Program-made: the position numbers and the translations under genes
Virus record (IMG/VR): IMGVR_UViG_3300042305_001667
Coordinates: 1 to 33,689 of that record
Length of the DNA: 33,689 nucleotides
Origin: a virus
Strand: one strand, 5' to 3'
The notes under the pieces: generated by a model
What the model saw: the letters and a program-made list of their open reading frames with translations, nothing else
Told to the model about the DNA's origin: nothing
Databases searched by the model: none
Shown: in pieces, positions 14,913-22,513 of the stretch
Numbering within the stretch: the stretch's first letter is position 1
Layout of the letters: the number at the start of each line of letters is the position of its first letter

Positions 14913-15251
14913 ATGTTTAGCCGTCTAAAAAATCTGTTTTCTCAAAAAAAAGAAAAAGAGAAGCCGATATTAGATATTATTCAAGAGGCGCCCATAGGAA
15001 TAACGTTAAAACTTAAGTTTAAAGATCCAAGAAAATTAGGATTAATTGACCCATCTGGCAGTTTAACAAGAAGATATGATAATGAGGATTTAGATAAAAG
15101 AATCCTCATTGGAACTCTTTTGACAAAAAAATACATTAATGGTATGCTTTTTTTAGAAATTGGTTGTTTTAAAATGAGAAATGGAATGAGGGTTGAAAGA
15201 ACGTATACTCTCATGGTAGAAGAGATAGAACACGTAGAGGAAGTTAAATGA
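14913..15251 (+). CDS. Hypothetical protein, 112 residues
   Basis: The protein has a basic start (FSRLKNLFSQKKEKEK) that could be an amphipathic membrane-binding helix. A probable small beta domain follows (ITLKLKF, LIGTLL, GMLFLEIGCF, TYTLMVEEIE). I recognise no family. The only upstream signal is an extended -10 box ending 6 nt before the ATG. Its TGA overlaps the next start (ATGA 15248-15251), giving a coupled run to ThyX. Confidence 0.7.
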   Translation: MFSRLKNLFSQKKEKEKPILDIIQEAPIGITLKLKFKDPRKLGLIDPSGSLTRRYDNEDLDKRILIGTLLTKKYINGMLFLEIGCFKMRNGMRVERTYTLMVEEIEHVEEVK

Positions 15252-15505
15252 AATCACTTCATATTCATGCTCAATATGCTGAACATCAAGAAGCACGTAT
15301 AACTGGAACAAGAGAAGCTTTAGAGGCACTACAAAAAGCACTCAATCAACTTATATCTTCCGGCAAATCAGAAAAAGAAGTTGTTGTAGAAATGGAATGT
15401 CGTGACGGAGAAGGCTACGAGCTGGTTCTTCAAATGAAACCAGACCTTGAGGGTGATAGCTTGCCTTATGTGTCATGGAAAAATTGGGATGGAGAAAGCG
15501 TATGA
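15248..15505 (+). CDS. Hypothetical small protein, 85 residues, coupled to thyX
   Basis: The sequence has an alternating strand start (LHIHAQYA), a helix (about 20-38, REALEALQKALNQLI), another strand (EVVVEMECR) and YELVLQMKP near the end. This beta-alpha-beta pattern loosely recalls Imm32-type immunity proteins, but I hold that only as a weak possibility. It overlaps both neighbours by 4 bp (15248-15251 and 15502-15505), so its dose would be tied to ThyX. Confidence 0.65.
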   Translation: MKSLHIHAQYAEHQEARITGTREALEALQKALNQLISSGKSEKEVVVEMECRDGEGYELVLQMKPDLEGDSLPYVSWKNWDGESV

Positions 15506-16173
15506 AAGAAGAACATCAGAATAAAGTAGAGCTACTTGGACATTATGGTGGAGATTTAACCCACAGTCAATCAGCTTGGACAAGCACTATAAGAGATATT
15601 GATGAAGCTAAACTTGGTAGAATGCCGGCTCTACTAAAGATGCTTGCTGAAAATCATCACGAAACTCCATTTGAGAAGTCCAGCCTTCATTTCCTTGTAA
15701 CCAGCGAGATTGCCTCGCATATACATATCATAAAACATCGTATTGGTGTTTCAGTAAATGGTGAGAGTGCCCGCTACAAGGAACTAAAAGACGACAAATA
15801 TTATGTTCCCCAGGATTGGGACGATGAAGAAGTAAAGCTTTATGTAGACCACATGGAAGGCAGTCTTAAGAGCTACCATGAGTGTTTAAATCGTCTTGTT
15901 GCAAAAGGCGTATCCCGTAAGCGTGCCAAAGAGAGTGCCCGTCTATATCTTCCATATGGCAATCAGTTAACGGCTGATGTTATGTTCAACTTTCGTTCTT
16001 TTGCTCATTTCCTTGGGTTGAGATATTCGACTCATGCCCAGGTAGAAATAAGAGATATTGCTAGACAGATGCTTGAACAGGTGGTTGGTATTGAAGGAAA
16101 TCCATTTGAACACACTTTAAAGGCGTTTAAGTTAGTGGATGAAAATGGAAAGATCAGAGAACCTTTTGAATGA
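15502..16173 (+). CDS. thyX: Flavin-dependent thymidylate synthase ThyX
   Basis: It methylates dUMP to dTMP using methylene-tetrahydrofolate and FAD/NADPH. The ThyX signature (R/K)HRxxSxNxxSxRY is present as KHRIGVSVNGESARY, with Lys for the first Arg. Active-site residues near FRSFAHFLGLRYSTHAQ towards the C-terminus also fit. An in-frame ATG at 15475 exists, but ATG 15502 overlaps the upstream stop and has GGAGAAAG before it, giving 223 residues. With dUTPase and NrdA/B it completes a dTTP route. Confidence 0.95.
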   Translation: MKEEHQNKVELLGHYGGDLTHSQSAWTSTIRDIDEAKLGRMPALLKMLAENHHETPFEKSSLHFLVTSEIASHIHIIKHRIGVSVNGESARYKELKDDKYYVPQDWDDEEVKLYVDHMEGSLKSYHECLNRLVAKGVSRKRAKESARLYLPYGNQLTADVMFNFRSFAHFLGLRYSTHAQVEIRDIARQMLEQVVGIEGNPFEHTLKAFKLVDENGKIREPFE

Positions 16174-16191
16174 GGCTAATACTTAACAAAT

Positions 16192-16620
16192 ATGGCATTC
16201 AATTATAGAACCGGTCCAAATAACGTAGGCGAATATCAAGCCAGCGGTTTACCTTATGTAACCCAATCTGTGGCGACGACCTCTCCTTTTAACATTCAAT
16301 TTCCATTTGTTACAAATGAGATAACCGTTAAAAATAATACATCAGGTCTTTTAAGAGTTGGTTTTACTCAAAACGGAGTACAAGGTACCAATTTCTTTAC
16401 ATTACCGGTAAGTGGTGCTTATAGCGGCAAATTACGTGTAACCGATTTGTTTGTTCGCTCTGAAACTGGCACAGTAACTTATGAAGTTGTAGCTGGATTA
16501 ACAACTATTCCAAGACAAGAGTTCTATATTCTTACTGGTGCTCTTAACGTATTCAGCGGTTCCGAACAACAGATCCTTGATTATGGACTCAAGGGCTTAG
16601 GGTATACTGGTATCGGATGA
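16192..16620 (+). CDS. Probable small virion protein, 142 residues
   Basis: The sequence is Thr/Ser/Gly/Asn-rich with alternating hydrophobic residues predicting beta strands (FNIQFPFV, EITVKNN, LLRVGFTQNG, VTYEVVAGL). There are no Cys residues and no catalytic motif. This is the style of phage decoration, fibre or neck proteins; no named family is recognised. It is convergent with the fibre-like gene that follows. Only a weak upstream site is visible; ATACTTAA at about -15 resembles the candidate late box. Confidence 0.6.
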   Translation: MAFNYRTGPNNVGEYQASGLPYVTQSVATTSPFNIQFPFVTNEITVKNNTSGLLRVGFTQNGVQGTNFFTLPVSGAYSGKLRVTDLFVRSETGTVTYEVVAGLTTIPRQEFYILTGALNVFSGSEQQILDYGLKGLGYTGIG

Positions 16621-16634
16621 CACAAAACATCCCC

Positions 16635-16653
16635 TCTGATATATATAATCAGA
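16635..16653. terminator. Weak hairpin between convergent virion genes
   Basis: TCTGAT (16635-16640) and ATCAGA (16648-16653) pair around a 7-nt AT loop and include the fibre gene's stop codon. The stem is short, so the terminator role is uncertain. Confidence 0.3.
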
Positions 16654-18331
16654 ATATTTCTCTCCAAGATAATGAGCCGTAGTAATCCATAGTGCTTCCG
16701 CCTATGTGCATGACGGCTAGTACAAGTTGATCTGGAACATTGTTAACATCTGCACTAACCAAAAGAGAACTTCTTAAGTCTCCAATAGTAGCAGCACTAA
16801 CGGTCACGCCCTGTCCAGAGACATATCCACTTTTAATAACAGTTCCACCTGTTAAAGTGTTAGCAATAGTTCTTGATATATCATATTCAATAGCAGAGTT
16901 GGAAAGACTGATCCAAGATGCAGCATCAACCCCAGCTACGGTTGGATTTAATATAAGTGCCCATAAGAAAGTATCTGCTGATGTTGGAACTAATGATATA
17001 TCGGTAGGATATATTGTTGCTCCTATGTTTGTGCTTTTAAGACGTATACTGATCACCGGACAAAAAACACCATTAGGAGCATTTACTAACTTACTTGTTC
17101 CTCTGTTAGCTGTTCTTAAAGTTCCCAAAATTTCAAGACCGCCCTCAGATAAGGCTGTTGAACATATTTCTTTTAATGTTGCCGCACTTCCGGCAGCTAA
17201 ACTTCGAATTTCATAACGTATTGGAAGATTAGGAGTAGACATATATACTTTTGTTAAAGTATTTGCTCTATTAAATTCGTGAACATATATAGTTTGTCCA
17301 TTAAAAACAAATCCAGCTCTGACACGCCCAACTCCTAACCATTCAAAATCAAAAAATGAAATTTGAGCTTTTGTTATGTCAAGTGTGATGCCACTAGCTC
17401 CAGTACCATCTAATCGATCTAAATTCCATGAACTTTGACTAACTTGTGTAGTAGTAGGAGTTCCTGTGGTATTAGTTCTAAGACAGATATTAAGATTACT
17501 GCCGCTTTGTTCAAAGAACAAACCATTAGAATTGTCAAAATATCCAAATCTTTTTACTATATTTGATGAGCCGGAATCAAACAAATAGGTTCCCATTACA
17601 ACCAAAGATTTTCCTGGCTGATAATTCATGCGTTGACGTGATTGTTTTATAACAAATGCACCATTTGTTCCGCTAACAGACATTAATGTTGCAGCTTCAT
17701 TCTGGATATAGGTCACTTGCCCGTTAGATGCTGTAGTAGACCAATACAAATCTTGATTATCGAATATTTGTTTACTTTCGAAAAGAGTAGTTGGATTGCT
17801 AACTCTTAAACGACCAAATGCATCTAATCCTGGATTATCGCCATACCCGGCAATTGTCACACTTCCGGACATAGATACTGTCCAAGGATTTGTTCCTTGA
17901 GCAACAGTTACGCTATCAGATCCGGAATTAAGATTTCTAATATCTATGTCTCCGGAGTTAAGTTCGTTATATATTGTATTAATAGCACTTGATAGAACGT
18001 TTTGTGCTGAAACGATAGCTCCAGAAACATCTGTATCAATAACAATTAACTTATTTGAAGCATCTTGTTGGAGTGCAACACCATTATCGCCATAAACGGT
18101 TACATCATCAGATGCGTAATCCAAGTCTCTAATATCTAGATTTGTAGCGGAAACAACCCATGGGCTTGTTCCTTGAACTGTTGTTAATGTTCCGGTTACA
18201 AATAAATCTCTTGTTGCTGCTTGTCTTAGTACACCAATGTCACCACTTGATGTTACGGCGGCCGGGATATTGATTGTAGATCCGGATATTACTATGTCAA
18301 CGTCTTGTTCTATTGGTATGCTAAAACTCAT
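16649..18331 (-). CDS. Fibre-like or baseplate-associated structural protein
   Basis: This 560-residue protein is Ser/Thr/Asn/Gly-rich and beta-strand-like throughout. It has an internal repeat: VQGTSPWVVS (52-61) matches AQGTNPWTVS (144-153), and LDIRDLDYASDDVTVYG (65-81) matches IDIRNLNSGSDSVTVAQ (129-145). A DAFGRLRVSNPTTLFESKQ stretch (170-188) leads into the large C-terminal domain; I have the impression that this element recurs in virion proteins of large marine phages. Its exact place in the virion is not known. Upstream AGGATT could be the ribosome site, and ATATTTAT lies 38 nt upstream. It is alone on the - strand between + strand genes. Confidence 0.75.
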   Translation of the reverse strand: MSFSIPIEQDVDIVISGSTINIPAAVTSSGDIGVLRQAATRDLFVTGTLTTVQGTSPWVVSATNLDIRDLDYASDDVTVYGDNGVALQQDASNKLIVIDTDVSGAIVSAQNVLSSAINTIYNELNSGDIDIRNLNSGSDSVTVAQGTNPWTVSMSGSVTIAGYGDNPGLDAFGRLRVSNPTTLFESKQIFDNQDLYWSTTASNGQVTYIQNEAATLMSVSGTNGAFVIKQSRQRMNYQPGKSLVVMGTYLFDSGSSNIVKRFGYFDNSNGLFFEQSGSNLNICLRTNTTGTPTTTQVSQSSWNLDRLDGTGASGITLDITKAQISFFDFEWLGVGRVRAGFVFNGQTIYVHEFNRANTLTKVYMSTPNLPIRYEIRSLAAGSAATLKEICSTALSEGGLEILGTLRTANRGTSKLVNAPNGVFCPVISIRLKSTNIGATIYPTDISLVPTSADTFLWALILNPTVAGVDAASWISLSNSAIEYDISRTIANTLTGGTVIKSGYVSGQGVTVSAATIGDLRSSLLVSADVNNVPDQLVLAVMHIGGSTMDYYGSLSWREIF

Positions 18332-18424
18332 AAGTAATCCTATCGTATATCATTGATAAAAGATATCATATAAATATATAATCAGAAGAGATAAGATATC
18401 ATCTAACCTATTAATGAGGTAAGA

Positions 18425-19075
18425 ATGGGAAAATATGCAGATTTAGCCGAAAAGATCGGCAAGTTAGTTGATGATAAGAATGCAGCATATGGGTCATCAT
18501 TTGATCAGGCGGGAGATTTCTTAAAACTGTTATATCCAAATGGTATACCGGTAGACTCCTACACGGATATGTTATGCGTTGTTCGTATTTTTGATAAGTT
18601 AAAGCGTATTGCTACCCGTAAGGATGCTTTTGGTGAGAGCCCTTATGGAGATATCGTAGGCTATGGATTGCTTGGTCTGTTTAAAGATGGCGGCTCACAA
18701 AAAGTAGAAAATACAGAACCGGAACCTTATACACCAACGCCGGATGATGTAAGACAGGCAAGAGAAGAACAGGCGGCAGAAAAAAGAGCTGAATTAGTTC
18801 AAAAAATCATTGATCACAGAGGAGTTAAAAAGGAAATAGCTCCTGCAACTCCACCACCGCTACCTCCCACAGAAACTGCACCAGAACCTTCAACAACGGA
18901 GAAACCGGAAAAAAAAGAAGAGGCCGCCCCAGTAAAAAAGCCTAATTGTGCTATCTGTGGGTTAGAAGTAGAAGGCACGATTCCAGAAGAAGAATTAAAA
19001 TCTGGTAAAACTATAGTTCATAACGATTGCTATAGTAAATATTTGAGGGAACAAAAGCTAAAAGCAAAGACCTGA
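18425..19075 (+). CDS. DUF1599-like protein with C-terminal zinc-finger motif
   Basis: Residues 1-85 resemble DUF1599 (nucleotide-modification-associated domain 1), with KNAAYGSSF (18-26), a central helix with Asp/Arg (DMLCVVRIFDKLKRI) and SPYGDIVGYGLLGL (72-85). A charged helix (about 107-137) and a Pro/Glu-rich linker (about 138-172) follow. The C-terminus has CAIC (175-178) and HNDC (199-202), a plausible single zinc site. DUF1599 is associated with modified-base pathways in phage genomes, but no base-modifying enzyme is seen here. GAGGTAAG precedes the ATG. It leads a run with the membrane protein and actin-like ATPase. Confidence 0.7.
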   Translation: MGKYADLAEKIGKLVDDKNAAYGSSFDQAGDFLKLLYPNGIPVDSYTDMLCVVRIFDKLKRIATRKDAFGESPYGDIVGYGLLGLFKDGGSQKVENTEPEPYTPTPDDVRQAREEQAAEKRAELVQKIIDHRGVKKEIAPATPPPLPPTETAPEPSTTEKPEKKEEAAPVKKPNCAICGLEVEGTIPEEELKSGKTIVHNDCYSKYLREQKLKAKT

Positions 19076-19079
19076 TAAT

Positions 19080-19430
19080 ATGGATCCCTTAATATTTTTA
19101 GTTATTGCCAGTTATATATTGGTGTTTGGTATTGGTTTTATTGCCGGGAAGAACATGTCTCCCCCAACCATTATTCAATCTGCACACCAACCGGTTATAT
19201 CAGAAGTAAAAACCGGTTATATGCCTATTCCAAAATCTGTTGAAACAGCTCCCGTTGTATCCCGTATTAGCAAAATAGAAATAGATGATAGGAAGTTTAT
19301 AACTGAAGTAAAAACTGATAGTCTTGAGAAAAAGTTTGATGATCTTGGAAAGACAACAGTAGCCAAAGACGAAGGTTTAAGTGCTAATGTTTCTAAACTT
19401 GCATCATTAAAAAAGTCTAAAGAGGACTAA
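19080..19430 (+). CDS. Small single-pass membrane protein
   Basis: Of 116 residues, about 3-25 (PLIFLVIASYILVFGIGFIAG) form one membrane helix. The rest is soluble and charged, probably cytoplasmic, with a Lys/Asp-rich C-terminal half. No family is recognised. It starts 4 nt after the previous stop and shares one base with the actin-like gene start, so translation is coupled. It could anchor or regulate the actin-like filament, by neighbourhood only. Confidence 0.7.
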   Translation: MDPLIFLVIASYILVFGIGFIAGKNMSPPTIIQSAHQPVISEVKTGYMPIPKSVETAPVVSRISKIEIDDRKFITEVKTDSLEKKFDDLGKTTVAKDEGLSANVSKLASLKKSKED

Positions 19431-20512
19431 TGGGTTTCAAAATACTATCACCAGAAGAATTAGAGACTATGGAAAAGAAACAAAAGAGGAGTAAAAAGAT
19501 GACTAAATTAGGTAAGGGATTAGACGTTGGTACATCATTTGTTGTATTAGCGTCTGAACAGGAAGAAGGAACGGTTCAATATAAAGATTTTCGTGATGCC
19601 TTCTATCACATTAAGCCTTCAACACCAATCGCTGCAAAGATGATTGAAAAAGGTTTGGCTGGTAAAACGTTCGTTAAAGACACGGATGGAACATTCATCC
19701 TTCTCGGTAAGGATGCTATTGAAAAGGCTGTAGAACGAAATGATAGCGCCAAGCGTCCCATGTTCCGTGGCGTTGTCTCCTCAAAGGAGAAGGATGCCCG
19801 TAAGGTTCTATCCTATATTCTTAAAGAGGTAGCAGGAACCCCAGCAGAACAGGGAGAAAAGCTTGTATTCTGTATTCCTGCCCAGCCTATCGATCAGGAA
19901 GATGAAGAGTTTGATGTTGGATATCACGAAGACGTTGTAAAGAAGATCCTATCCGATGTTGGTTATGCTCCAAGAGCTATCAATGAGGCAGAGGCTCTTT
20001 GTTATTCAGAGCTCGAGAATGACGATTATACCGGCGTTGCTCTATCATGGGGTGCTGGTATGGTTAACGTCTGCGTAATGCTTAATGGTGAGCCTGTATT
20101 GACCTTCTCAACCACCAAGAGTGGCGACTGGATTGATCGTATGGCTGCTGTTGCTACTGGACAGACAGATAGCATTGTTCAGGCTGAAAAGGAAGAGGGA
20201 GACTTCACTATCGGTCAACCTCACGATAACCAGATCCTTGCCGCTGTAGCTGCTTATTATGAGCGTCTTATTGATTATACTACAAAGCATTTGGCTGCTG
20301 CTCTTGCAGATCATAAGGATCTTCCAAAGTTTAAGGATGCTCTACCGGTTGTAGTGGGTGGTGGAACTACACAGGCTAAGGGTTTCGTAGCTACGTTTGC
20401 AAAGAAGCTTGAGGCTAATGGTTTTCCTGTTGCCGTTAAGGAAGTAAGACATGCTTCCGATCCTTTACATGCGGTCGCCAGGGGTTGCCTTATTGCAAGT
20501 CAAATACTTTGA
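19430..20512 (+). CDS. Actin-like ATPase (ParM/MreB/Hsp70 fold)
   Basis: Three nucleotide-binding elements are visible: phosphate-1 GLDVGTS (30-36), phosphate-2 VALSWGAGMVNV (203-214) and adenosine VVVGGGTTQAKG (307-318). NEAEALCYS (185-193) fits the connecting region. Phosphate-2 has Ser where Asp is usual, which may alter hydrolysis. Phage actin-like proteins are known to form filaments that position DNA (for example AlpC of a Corynebacterium prophage). Two starts are possible: ATG 19430 (weak AGAGG, 4-nt spacing), and ATG 19499 with AGAGGAG at ideal spacing. The second begins just before the fold, so a short form may exist. Codon use suggests strong expression. Confidence 0.82.
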   Translation: MGFKILSPEELETMEKKQKRSKKMTKLGKGLDVGTSFVVLASEQEEGTVQYKDFRDAFYHIKPSTPIAAKMIEKGLAGKTFVKDTDGTFILLGKDAIEKAVERNDSAKRPMFRGVVSSKEKDARKVLSYILKEVAGTPAEQGEKLVFCIPAQPIDQEDEEFDVGYHEDVVKKILSDVGYAPRAINEAEALCYSELENDDYTGVALSWGAGMVNVCVMLNGEPVLTFSTTKSGDWIDRMAAVATGQTDSIVQAEKEEGDFTIGQPHDNQILAAVAAYYERLIDYTTKHLAAALADHKDLPKFKDALPVVVGGGTTQAKGFVATFAKKLEANGFPVAVKEVRHASDPLHAVARGCLIASQIL

Positions 20513-20542
20513 TAATGTGACTACGGTTAATATTTAACCGTA
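20509..20542 (+). promoter_or_regulatory. Candidate promoter with palindromic operator at nuclease start
   Basis: TACGGTTAA (20522-20530) and TTAACCGTA (20534-20542) form a perfect 9-bp inverted repeat with a 3-nt centre, whose last base is the A of ATG 20542. TTGATA (20509-20514) with TATTTA (20531-20536, 16-bp spacing) could be a promoter through the palindrome. No ribosome site precedes the start. Confidence 0.4.
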
Positions 20543-20940
20543 TGTTAACCGAGACAGAAAAGCTGGTTTATTTCTACAAAGCCAGGGTTAATAGAGTTGT
20601 TGACGGAGATACCGTTGATATTCTTATTGACCTTGGCTTTGGTCTTTATAAAGACGTTAAGGCACGCCTTTGGGGTATTAATGCTCCAGAAATCTCCCAT
20701 CCAAAAGATGAAGAGGAATTGTTAAAAGGTCTTGCTACTAAAGGTCGTGTAGAAGAATGGTTTAAGCAAAATGCTACTGACGGTTATATTATAATTCGTA
20801 GTCATAACGGCAGAGAATTAAGACAAGAAAAATATGGTAGATGGTTAGTAGAAGTTTATCCAGTAGGATTTACAAAGGATACAATATCATTAAATGACAC
20901 ACTTGTTAAAGAAGGTCTTGCCGTTGAATTCATGCGATAA
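20542..20940 (+). CDS. Staphylococcal-nuclease-fold (thermonuclease) protein
   Basis: The 132 residues cover a compact SNase domain: ARVNRVVDGDTVDILIDLG (14-32), RLWGINAPE (42-50) and EKYGRWLVEV (96-105). Positions equal to Arg35, Glu43 and Arg87 of staphylococcal nuclease are kept (Arg42, Glu50, Arg100), while the calcium ligand Asp40 is replaced by Asn47. There is no signal peptide, so unlike the secreted model enzyme it should act in the cytoplasm or be packaged. A role in host DNA breakdown is plausible but unproven. Confidence 0.85.
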   Translation: MLTETEKLVYFYKARVNRVVDGDTVDILIDLGFGLYKDVKARLWGINAPEISHPKDEEELLKGLATKGRVEEWFKQNATDGYIIIRSHNGRELRQEKYGRWLVEVYPVGFTKDTISLNDTLVKEGLAVEFMR

Positions 20941-20950
20941 AGGGAATATT

Positions 20951-21034
20951 ATGAATGGCGAATATGATCCAATACCGGGTTTGGTGTTATTGTTTTATTG
21001 TTTTCTTTTATACCTTTCGGGCTATTTGCCCTAA
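20951..21034 (+). CDS. 27-residue predicted membrane peptide
   Basis: The ORF encodes MNGEYDPIPG followed by a hydrophobic helix (LVLLFYCFLLYLSGY) and a short end. AAAGGGA at the proper spacing upstream of the ATG supports translation. It sits between the nuclease gene and the gene at 21058. Such peptides can be membrane-active or holin-like, but no specific function is assigned. Confidence 0.5.
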   Translation: MNGEYDPIPGLVLLFYCFLLYLSGYLP

Positions 21035-21057
21035 ACTCTTCCTAAAAAGGAATGGTT

Positions 21058-21360
21058 ATGTCAGAAGAAACAACGCAAACAAATAGAACACTTTACAAGA
21101 TTGATGATAACGTTATTGCTATGGTAAGAGAGTTAGTTCAACTTTCTCTTTTAACTGGAACAAACATTGTAGATCATCTTCGTTCAGTAGTAGTTGAGGT
21201 TCATCCCGAGGACAAAAGATATGTAACTCTTTGCCCAGAATATGTTGAGAGCTATAATCGCATGGTCGAAGGTCTTAATAAACAAGCAGAACAACAAATG
21301 CAGGAAAATGAAACTAAGTTAGCTGCTACGGAACCTACTCCACCAGCTCTACTTGATTGA
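21058..21360 (+). CDS. Hypothetical protein, 100 residues
   Basis: The protein is polar and mostly helical (about 15-45, including MVRELVQLSLLTGTNIVDHL), with a Gln/Glu-rich coiled stretch (70-90) and a Pro-rich end. No family is recognised. An upstream in-frame ATG at 21052 overlaps AAAAAGGA, whereas ATG 21058 sits 6-7 nt after it and is chosen. The gene is followed by a strong terminator. Confidence 0.7.
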   Translation: MSEETTQTNRTLYKIDDNVIAMVRELVQLSLLTGTNIVDHLRSVVVEVHPEDKRYVTLCPEYVESYNRMVEGLNKQAEQQMQENETKLAATEPTPPALLD

Positions 21361-21388
21361 TTAAACGCTTCTTCCTCCATTGATTAAA

Positions 21389-21420
21389 CCCCGGAATAAC
21401 CCAAAATTCCGGGGTTTTTT
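21389..21420 (+). terminator. Strong intrinsic terminator
   Basis: CCCCGGAAT (21389-21397) and ATTCCGGGG (21406-21414) pair perfectly with an 8-nt loop, followed by six T. It closes the 18.4-21.4 kb group and precedes the promoter at 21426. Confidence 0.85.
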
Positions 21421-21425
21421 ATTGC

Positions 21426-21454
21426 TTGAAATATGATGTTCGATATGTTATATT
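21426..21454 (+). promoter_or_regulatory. Sigma70 promoter with extended -10, leaderless arrangement
   Basis: TTGAAA (21426-21431), 17-bp spacer, TATATT (21449-21454) preceded by TGT (extended -10). The -10 box ends 7 nt before ATG 21462, with no space for a ribosome site. Confidence 0.6.
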
Positions 21455-21461
21455 TACATAT

Positions 21462-21608
21462 ATGACAAAGTACGCAATCATCTACACGTTCAACGGTCAG
21501 GCAAAGTGGGATCTCGTCAAGGCGGGTTCGGTCACGGAGGCTCGCCGCAAGCTTCTAAATAAGTATCCGAGCTATAACATTCGGATCCTTGACATTTCTA
21601 CTCTCTGA
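21462..21608 (+). CDS. Hypothetical protein, 48 residues
   Basis: The protein starts MTKYAIIYTFNGQAKWDLV and ends in a strand (YNIRILDIS). A helix with EARRKLL lies between, giving a beta-alpha-beta shape. The frame extends upstream to 21426, but that would read through the promoter, so ATG 21462 is preferred. Codon use is more GC-rich than in the genes before the terminator. No family is recognised. Confidence 0.6.
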   Translation: MTKYAIIYTFNGQAKWDLVKAGSVTEARRKLLNKYPSYNIRILDISTL

Positions 21609-21647
21609 TTTATAGTCAAAAAACCTAACACAAAAGGAGATAAGAAA

Positions 21648-21848
21648 ATGGTTGGAGATTTTGAAAAGCTGTTGAATAAGGGTGATAAGCTTTCCATGAA
21701 CGTTCTTGGTAAGACCTATGAGGTCACGGTCAAGGATACCGATATTTCCGATTATGAGCGCAAGTATCTAATCGCTTTTTCGGATATGCCTGGGGATAGT
21801 AAGTGGATCAATAACACAATCGTTCGTCAGTTTCGTTATACTAATTGA
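21648..21848 (+). CDS. Hypothetical protein, 66 residues
   Basis: This is a small, probably beta-barrel protein with an acidic start, KLSMNVLGKTYEVTVKDTD in the middle and a basic end. A classic AAAGGAGA site lies upstream of the ATG. It probably shares the 21426 promoter. Not recognised. Confidence 0.65.
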   Translation: MVGDFEKLLNKGDKLSMNVLGKTYEVTVKDTDISDYERKYLIAFSDMPGDSKWINNTIVRQFRYTN

Positions 21849-21879
21849 ATAATTAACACAAAGAAAGAATACGTATAAT

Positions 21880-22104
21880 ATGCGTCTAACATGGGCAGGT
21901 AAGCTTCTAGCAGCGACGGTGGGTGCTCGTCTTGCGGCAGCCGGATTGCGGCATATTGCTAGCAATATGGATGATGGATCCGGTGGCGGAACCGTTCAGC
22001 TAACGGCAGATCAGATTAATGCAGCGCAGCAGTTTGCTAATGCTAACGGCATTTCGCTCCGTGAGGCTGTTCTACGTCTTTATAATCTAAATCTTATTGA
22101 CTGA
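21880..22104 (+). CDS. Hypothetical protein, 74 residues
   Basis: It has an Ala/Leu-rich basic N-terminal helix (about 3-25), a Gly-rich break (DDGSGGGT), and a helical C-terminal half (LTADQINAAQQFANANGISL) that looks like a small helix-turn-helix. The start is preceded by AAAGAAAGA and, closer, TATAAT directly before ATG. No function is assigned. Confidence 0.6.
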   Translation: MRLTWAGKLLAATVGARLAAAGLRHIASNMDDGSGGGTVQLTADQINAAQQFANANGISLREAVLRLYNLNLID

Positions 22105-22107
22105 TTA

Positions 22108-22440
22108 ATGCATTACGATCCCGGCTGTTATACTCTTGTCTGTAAGTGGAACCCTACGCAGGGTAAGCTTTATCGGAGCTATTACACGCCGGGATTTATC
22201 TTTAGCGACAAGCCCGCATATCCCGGTCGCCATAATCATATCGTTAGGGGATATTATGAGTTTGAGCGTATTCCTCACGGGGGTATTTTCATGTTTCTTG
22301 GTGGTCCCGGTGGTCGTCAGCGATGCCCTGGTCATTATGTAGCTTATAAGGTGTTGTGGGGCGAACGCATGGGTTGGTTGATCTATCCAGAACAATATAT
22401 GCGGCATGATTATAGTCCGGTAGATCCAATTCGCCTATAA
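22108..22440 (+). CDS. Hypothetical protein, 110 residues
   Basis: The sequence is rich in Tyr, Gly, Pro and Arg with few acidic residues and probably beta-stranded (GCYTLVCKWN, HIVRGYYEFERI, GGIFMFLGGPGG). It begins 4 nt after the previous stop without a ribosome site, so translation is likely coupled. Not recognised. Confidence 0.6.
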   Translation: MHYDPGCYTLVCKWNPTQGKLYRSYYTPGFIFSDKPAYPGRHNHIVRGYYEFERIPHGGIFMFLGGPGGRQRCPGHYVAYKVLWGERMGWLIYPEQYMRHDYSPVDPIRL

Positions 22441-22460
22441 TATAGGACTAAAATAATATC

Positions 22461-22489
22461 TTGAAATATCCTTTTCTTTTTGATATTCT
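22461..22489 (+). promoter_or_regulatory. Sigma70 promoter with extended -10
   Basis: TTGAAA (22461-22466), 17-bp spacer, TATTCT (22484-22489) preceded by TGA. The sequence TGATATTCTATATA is the same as in the - strand promoter at 33299-33327. It drives the 22514-23258 overlapping genes and has a normal leader with AAGGAAGG. Confidence 0.6.
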
Positions 22490-22513
22490 ATATAGACAAG
22501 GAAGGAAAGAAAA

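Noticed and set aside
18369-18376. TATAAATA before the DUF1599-like gene
   Set aside because: A single exact T4 late box in AT-rich DNA, about 50 nt from a gene not clearly late; not enough to call a promoter.
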